NCBI RefSeq assembly: GCF_022770205.1
Contig: NZ_JALEIK010000018.1
Span: 1 to 64,000, forward strand
Origin: Helicobacter sp.
GTDB lineage: Bacteria; Campylobacterota; Campylobacteria; Campylobacterales; Helicobacteraceae
Length of the DNA: 64,000 bases
Direction: 5' to 3'
A model generated the notes under the pieces. It saw only the letters and a list, made by a program, of their open reading frames with translations. It had not been told where the DNA came from and did not search any database. Positions 59,463 to 64,000 of the stretch are shown here, piece by piece (positions within the stretch are counted from its first letter, which is position 1; the number at the start of each line of letters is the position of its first letter). Both the position numbers and the translations under genes were made by a program.

Positions 59463-60953
59463 TTAAGATAGGGAAAAATCTCTGTAAAAAGCCCCCCCCA
59501 GCACACTGCTCATTTCGTGGGCTTTAAGTAAAAAATTAGCAATACGATAATAATCATTTAAATACTCTAACACAACATAATAATTTGGAATCCTTTTTGC
59601 ATCCTCCCCAAGTTGTGAAACAAACAGCCCAACTCTAAAGGCAAAATAGACTAAATAAGGATAATTCTCCACATCATAAACCCTGCAACTCTCAAAAAAG
59701 ATTCCATTAAAAAACCCTCCATACCCTATTGATTCAAAAACTTTTTTAAAAAAGCTCTCTCTATCACTAGGATAAATTTGCTCTAGCAAAGCATTTGCGC
59801 CAGCATAATCCCCACTTTTCAAAAGCATATTAAGAGACAAAACTTTATAAAAATTTGTTCCATAGAGATTACAAGCATACTCCGCACATTGCTTTAAATA
59901 TGCAATATCTTTTTTAAACTCCACACCAAACAAAAACAGCTTCATATACGCAAACGCTTTATGTGCAGGGTGAAAATCATATTGACTAAGAGCTTGTTCT
60001 ATAAGATTTGCTTGCTCTTGCGCCGTCCATAAATCATCAGGCGACACAGACTCCTTAATGTTTCCAATCCGCATCGCAAGCCCAGAAAACCCAGAACTTC
60101 CACCATTGCATATCTTTTTAGCACAAGACATAAACACAATTTCAAAAATGCTCTGCTCATACCCTAGATACACCTCACGCCTAAAAAAATCATCCACGCA
60201 ATAAACCACACCATTTTGCTTTAAATTTGCCTTTTGTTTGGAATCCTTTTTGAAAATGCTTTTAAAAATCTCTCCCGCCCTTAAATCATCGCTAAAAATC
60301 ACAATATCGCTTCCCTTTTCTAGCTCTAATCTTGCCATCTCCACAGCCAAATACACACTAAAGCCTGTCTTTTGACAAACTACAGACGCCCAAGTATCGC
60401 CAAAAACAATATCCCCTGAACGAATATGAAAAGCAACAAAACCTTTTTTCAACTTCTTTACTTGCTTTTTAGCCTCCTGCATCACATTTTGTATGGGAGT
60501 GGAAAATTCTATTGCATTCCAGCAATCTTTTAATAACTCCCTGTATCTCTCATCATCCATATCATCATAAGACAACATTTCCCCAAGACTATACCAACCA
60601 AACTCTAGCGGAAAAGGTGGAATCTTATATCTAGCAAGATTCTCTGCTTTCACATAGGATGGAATTTGCTCCACATTTCCTACATAACTATCCTCCACCC
60701 CATATTTCTCAATAAAACTCTTTTCAAACAGCTCATCTTTTAAAGGCAAATTTGCAAAAGGAATTAGCACCTGACCATTCTCTAAATTCTTATCAAACTC
60801 AGAAAGAAACGGCGCATCCTTTGGAGCTAGCCAAGAAAATTTAAACTCCATATCCGCTAGCTTTGCTAATGCCATTGCATTTAGTATTGCACACATCCTA
60901 GCACCAAATCCATCTGTGCGCCCAGCAACAATCCAAGGTTTTTTAGATTCCAT
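59463..60953 (-). CDS. large fucosyltransferase-fold-like glycosyltransferase with phase-variable C-terminus
   Basis: 496 residues in the present frame. The N-terminus WIVAGRTDGFGARMCAILNAMALA and the HIRSGD motif at 176-181 fit the alpha-1,2/O-fucosyltransferase-like GT-B group. VYCVDDFFRR and SSGFSGLAMRIG complete the donor-site pattern; residues 330-490 are helical, TPR-like. An 8-base sense poly-G at codon 485 gives a tail ending FYRDFSLS. With 7 or 10 Gs the frame would continue for about 28 coding-like residues to 59412. First gene of the island, with GAAGGATAAAT before the ATG. Confidence 0.72.
   Translation of the reverse strand: MESKKPWIVAGRTDGFGARMCAILNAMALAKLADMEFKFSWLAPKDAPFLSEFDKNLENGQVLIPFANLPLKDELFEKSFIEKYGVEDSYVGNVEQIPSYVKAENLARYKIPPFPLEFGWYSLGEMLSYDDMDDERYRELLKDCWNAIEFSTPIQNVMQEAKKQVKKLKKGFVAFHIRSGDIVFGDTWASVVCQKTGFSVYLAVEMARLELEKGSDIVIFSDDLRAGEIFKSIFKKDSKQKANLKQNGVVYCVDDFFRREVYLGYEQSIFEIVFMSCAKKICNGGSSGFSGLAMRIGNIKESVSPDDLWTAQEQANLIEQALSQYDFHPAHKAFAYMKLFLFGVEFKKDIAYLKQCAEYACNLYGTNFYKVLSLNMLLKSGDYAGANALLEQIYPSDRESFFKKVFESIGYGGFFNGIFFESCRVYDVENYPYLVYFAFRVGLFVSQLGEDAKRIPNYYVVLEYLNDYYRIANFLLKAHEMSSVLGGAFYRDFSLS
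59492..59499 (-). repeat. poly-C (sense poly-G) tract, 8 bases
   Basis: Near the 3' end of the glycosyltransferase gene; chooses between two C-termini. Confidence 0.85.
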
Positions 60954-60993
60954 ATTTATCCTTCTATTTAGATTCTAAATTCTACCAAAATTC

Positions 60994-61035
60994 CTAAAGC
61001 TCATACACAAAATCACAAATTTTTACACTACCTCT
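60994..61035 (-). pseudogene. 3' remnant of a dapF gene
   Basis: The minus-strand frame reads RGSVKICDFVYEL and stop, matching the end of intact dapF (GSVRKICDFVY-stop) in the same codon phase. 22 bases (61003-61024) are identical to 63078-63099. A stop upstream leaves only about 16 codons. Confidence 0.65.
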
Positions 61036-61077
61036 ATAATGCATTTATCAAGAACAAATTCTCCATTAGGAAAAAGG

Positions 61078-61097
61078 TGATATAAAATTTTATATCA
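61078..61097. promoter_or_regulatory. perfect 20-bp palindrome upstream of eptA
   Basis: TGATATAAAATTTTATATCA is fully self-complementary. It lies in the 237-base divergent space between the glycosyltransferase operon and eptA, 35 bases before the predicted eptA -10. A dimeric regulator site is the simplest reading. Confidence 0.55.
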
Positions 61098-61131
61098 GGA
61101 TTCATTAATTAACCTTTTATTAAAAACCCTG

Positions 61132-61137
61132 TAAAAT
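61132..61137 (+). promoter_or_regulatory. candidate -10 element of eptA
   Basis: TAAAAT preceded by CTG, 54 bases before the eptA ATG. Similar in sequence and setting to the one before mltD. Confidence 0.45.
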
Positions 61138-61166
61138 CCCTATTCTAAAAGTCTTAGAGTTTAATC

Positions 61167-61188
61167 TATCTTTATTCTTAAGGTTATC
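61167..61188 (+). repeat. leader sequence shared with the mltD leader at 4222
   Basis: 22 bases ending AAGGTTATC just before the eptA ATG; one base longer than the mltD copy and otherwise identical. Confidence 0.5.
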
Positions 61189-61190
61189 TT

Positions 61191-62707
61191 ATGCTAAAAC
61201 TCTCAAAAACCACATTCATTTTAATAAACACCATACTTTTAACACTGCTTAATCTTAATTTATTTTTATTTATTGCAAAAAATCTCAATGATTTGTTTTT
61301 GACTTTTATGCTTGTTGTTTGTTATTTTTGCATTGTTTTTATTATTTTAAATATAATCTTTATCAAATATTTTACAAAACTTTTTTCCATACTTTTTATT
61401 ACTAGTGCCACTTTTAGCGTGTATTTTATGTCTTCTTATGGAATCTTAATTGACTCTGATATGATTCTTAATGTAATGCAAACAGACGCAAAAGAAGCCT
61501 CAGAGTTATTCAACACTTCTTTGATTTTTATAGGAATTATTTGCCTTGCATTTTATCTTTTTGTCTTGAAAATAGAAATCAAAAGCGATTCCATCTTTAA
61601 GAGATTCCTAAATTCTTGTGTAGCCCTTATCCTAGCATTAGCTGTGTTTCTACCCTTCACAAAAGCCTATATTCCCTTTTTTAGAAATTATAAAATTATA
61701 AGAATGTATAACACGCCTTTCTATCAGTTCTACTCCATCTATCGCTATTATCAACAATTTGTAGCCCCCCCCCCGCAACTCAAAACAATCTCTAATGATG
61801 CGACTTTATAAAACACAGACAAAAGCCTTTTAGTTCTAGTTGTAGGGGAAACCGCAAGGGCTAAAAATTATTCACTAGGCACATACACGCATAATGACAC
61901 AAACTTTTACACCAAAGAAAAAATGTAGTCTTTTTTGACAACTTTTTCTCTTGTGGCACTTCCACCGCCATAAGCCTTCCTTGTATGTTTTCTCTCTCCA
62001 AAAGGGCAGATTTTAAAACCACGGAGCACCAAGAAAACGCCTTAGATATTTTACAGAAAGTCGGCGTTAGCGTGTCTTGGTATGACAATAATTCCGGAGG
62101 TTGTAAGGGAGTGTGTGAAAGAATTGCTGATACCAAAATCCTATCCAAACCCTTTGATGAATCCTTGCTTGAACCTTTTAAAAATAAGCTAGAAAACCTT
62201 GAAAATCAAAATATTATCATCTTACATTTGCAAGGCTCGCACGGACCAACTTACTATAAGCGTTATCCTAGTGCTTTTAAAAAATTTACTCCAACTTGCG
62301 ACACAAACGAGCTTGCCAAATGCTCCCAAGAATCACTAATGAATACTTATGACAATACCTTGCTTTACACAGATTTTATCCTAAAGGAAATCATTCAATC
62401 TTTACAAACAAAAACAGAGTATAAAACCGCCCTGCTCTATGTTTCAGACCACGGCGAGAGTTTGGGAGAAAATGGCATTTATTTGCACGGAATGCCCTAT
62501 ATCTTCGCACCACAAGAGCAAACCCATATTCCAACAATCTTTTGGAGCAACGATTCTACGCTAATGCAACTTGCTACAGAACATAAAAGCTTAAAATTAT
62601 CCCACGACAATCTATTTTCCACAATTCTAGGATTTTTTCAAGTTTCCACAAAAGAGTATTCTATTAGCGATGATTTCTTAAACAAAAAATTAAAGGTGAA
62701 ATCTTGA
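61191..62707 (+). pseudogene. eptA: phosphoethanolamine transferase (EptA/EptC), broken by a stop and a frameshift
   Basis: Family role: moves phosphoethanolamine from PE to lipid A (and FlgG in C. jejuni). The first part (to 61811) has five membrane helices and ends ISNDATL-stop. The same frame then resumes with SLLVLVVGETARAKNYSLG, carrying the catalytic Thr, so the TAA at 61809-61811 is a nonsense mutation. A second lesion in the A run at about 61916-61922 (six As where seven are needed) shifts the frame, which then reads NVVFFDN...SCGTSTAISLPCMF. The C-terminal half from 61985 is intact (SDHGESLGENGIYLHG). A 10-base poly-C at codon 192 is in frame. Confidence 0.85.
61765..61774 (+). repeat. 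poly-C tract, 10 bases
   Basis: In the eptA pseudogene, encoding the prolines of VAPPPQ; the frame is kept across the tract. The sense strand is C here, unlike the minus-strand genes. Confidence 0.95.
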
Positions 62708-63069
62708 AGCCTAAATATAATTTTTTTAAAAACACATCTTATGCATTAAAAGGGATACAATTTCTTTTTAAAGAAACTGCTTTCAAAATAGAGCTTTGCA
62801 TTATTATTCCTTGCTTAATTCTTAGCTTTTTTCTTCCTATTGGCTTAATAGAACATTTATTATTGATTGGCGTTTTGTTTTTGATTCTTATTGCAGAAGC
62901 TATCAATACAAGCATTGAAGCCTGTGTAAATTTAGTTACAATGAAGTGGAACAAGCAAGCAAAAATCGCCAAAGATTGCGCTTCTAGTGCGGTGTTTTTT
63001 AGCATATTGTTAGCAACCACGGTTTGGCTAGCTATCCTCATTAATGCTTTTAAAATTATTCAACTTTAG
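62704..63069 (+). CDS. dgkA: diacylglycerol kinase
   Basis: Phosphorylates diacylglycerol, the by-product of phosphoethanolamine transfer, back to phosphatidic acid. 121 residues, three membrane helices. The signature AEAINTSIEACVNLV is followed by AKIAKDCASSAV. TTG start overlapping the eptA stop by 4 bases with AAAGGTG upstream. The eptA-dgkA pairing makes metabolic sense, yet dgkA is intact while eptA is not. Confidence 0.93.
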   Translation: MKPKYNFFKNTSYALKGIQFLFKETAFKIELCIIIPCLILSFFLPIGLIEHLLLIGVLFLILIAEAINTSIEACVNLVTMKWNKQAKIAKDCASSAVFFSILLATTVWLAILINAFKIIQL

Positions 63070-63074
63070 ATGGC

Positions 63075-63839
63075 TTAATACACAAAATCACAAATTTTTC
63101 TCACACTTCCCTTTAAAAAGATTCTGCCTTTTTCTTCTCTTAAAAACAACTCTTCATTGCTAGCAGGCTTAAAACAGCAAGGATTAGGCACTTTGCTTGC
63201 TTCTTTAAGATAATAAAACATCGCCGCCATCCCTGTCCCACACGCTAGCGTTTCATCCTCCACCCCACGCTCAAAGGTCCTAGCCCTCACGCAATCTTGC
63301 TCTAATGTCGCAATATTCACATTTGCATTGTATTTATGGCGCAAAGCACGCAACTCCTCTTTATTTAAATGCGCATTTTCACACACCAAATGCGGCACAC
63401 CTGTATCAATTAGCCACCAGCTCACACCATATTCTTGTATATTTTTTTGCAAAACCTTAGCCTTAGTCAAAGCACTCTCTACTAAAATTTTGGATTCCAA
63501 CTTTTTAAAATTTTCCTCGTCAAAAATCTCCGCATCAATCACCCCAGCCCCTGTTAAAAACTTCTGCACACTTGAAGCAAGCCTAAAATCCCTCGCATAC
63601 AGCGCAGCCGCCCTACTTCCATTGCCGCACATTTTTGGCGCACTTCCATCAGCATTATAAAACTCCCATTCAAAATCATAAGCAGAATGTGGCTTTAACA
63701 CAATTAGCCCATCAGCCCCCACACCTTCTTGCCTGTGGCAGATTTTCTTTGCCAACTCACCCCAAAAATTTTCTTGGAATCCAAAAGTGTGTGTAATGAT
63801 AAAATCATTGCCACTTGCAGAATATTTACTAAAAAACAT
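63075..63839 (-). CDS. dapF: diaminopimelate epimerase
   Basis: Converts LL-DAP to meso-DAP for peptidoglycan and lysine. 254 residues. Catalytic cysteines are in MCGNGSRAA and LACGTGMAAM; the N-terminus FFSKYSASGNDF is standard. The start is set at the ATG preceded by AAAAAGGATTCCA; an upstream ATG at 63902 adds 21 residues without a site. Its 3' end is duplicated at 60994. Confidence 0.95.
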   Translation of the reverse strand: MFFSKYSASGNDFIITHTFGFQENFWGELAKKICHRQEGVGADGLIVLKPHSAYDFEWEFYNADGSAPKMCGNGSRAAALYARDFRLASSVQKFLTGAGVIDAEIFDEENFKKLESKILVESALTKAKVLQKNIQEYGVSWWLIDTGVPHLVCENAHLNKEELRALRHKYNANVNIATLEQDCVRARTFERGVEDETLACGTGMAAMFYYLKEASKVPNPCCFKPASNEELFLREEKGRIFLKGSVRKICDFVY

Positions 63840-63919
63840 TGGAATCCTTTTTGTTAGGATTTTATTTAAAAAGACTTTAAAAGGGGTAAGCAACCCCCAC
63901 ACAAAAGGGGCTAAAAGAG

Positions 63920-64000
63920 TTATCCAAGAAGAGCGTCTAAACGACCTTGCAGATGTTGTGTGTTAAAAGCACTTGCATAAAGTGTTGCGTTTTCTTTGAG
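63920..64000 (-). CDS. C-terminal 26 residues of an unidentified protein (cut by window edge)
   Basis: The minus-strand frame enters from the right edge and reads ATLYASAFNTQHLQGRLDALLG before a stop at 63920. It is coding-like and co-directional with dapF, 80 bases upstream of its start. Too short to identify. Confidence 0.4.
   Translation of the reverse strand, partial: LKENATLYASAFNTQHLQGRLDALLG

Noticed and set aside
60994-61044. Independent small peptide MHYRGSVKICDFVYEL
   Set aside because: The match to the end of dapF in the same codon phase makes a remnant more likely than a functional peptide.

Overview
The window looks like chromosome from a Helicobacter, most likely an enterohepatic (non-gastric) species. 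It is AT-rich, with roughly one third G+C by eye. It carries the second glutamyl-tRNA synthetase typical of Helicobacter (GltX2), the futalosine-pathway enzyme MqnA, the block cheY-prmA-ftsH-psd-like-pssA, and long poly-C/poly-G tracts inside surface-glycan genes. The species cannot be fixed from the sequence alone.

Layout. 1-15 kb: the end of an AlwI-like restriction enzyme, tRNA-Val, lspA-glmM (minus strand), then rpsT, prfA and tRNA-Ser. A long plus-strand envelope run follows: mltD-rlpA-hisB-kdsC-lptC-lptA-engB-GNAT-membrane protein-mrdA-coaBC-unknown-uppS-LysE, with overlapping or nearly touching genes. 15-25 kb: a transglutaminase-like gene behind a poly-C tract, gltX2, yggT, slt, then the minus-strand operon ndk-yceD-rpmF-plsX-fabH, mqnA, an HDOD gene and an MFS exporter. 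25-50 kb: peroxiredoxin, metK, a Na/Pi-type transporter, a phase-variable FkbM methyltransferase, a 42-residue membrane protein, ileS, a frameshifted lipoprotein, malic enzyme, atpB, pyrE, frr, secG, msrPQ, a phase-variable GT10 glycosyltransferase, leuA, the pssA-to-cheY block, hisA-hisH, a PDC sensor protein, an exonuclease and pdxJ.

51-61 kb is a surface-polysaccharide island, all on the minus strand. HddC and HddA would activate D-glycero-D-manno-heptose to a GDP-sugar. A Cj1427-like SDR protein, an RmlC-like epimerase and an Fcl-like reductase would then remodel the heptose. Around them sit a C-methyltransferase-like protein, a radical SAM enzyme, two FkbM-type methyltransferases and a large glycosyltransferase with an HxRxGD motif. 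Gene content and order recall the Campylobacter jejuni capsular heptose locus (Cj1423-Cj1430). 61-64 kb holds a broken phosphoethanolamine transferase (eptA/eptC), an intact dgkA and dapF.

The outstanding feature is nine homopolymeric C tracts of 8-12 bases (15025, 29304, 40381, 51862, 55126, 57254, 58543, 59492, 61765). All are C on the plus strand and all lie in or just before surface-modification genes. Read in this sequence, five genes are in frame (ON), one methyltransferase is OFF by one base, one glycosyltransferase appears to be in an alternative C-terminal frame, one gene has the tract in its 5' region, and one (eptA) is in frame across the tract but broken elsewhere. Two short gene-tail remnants, of the RmlC-like epimerase and of dapF, mark past recombination in the island and at its edge.
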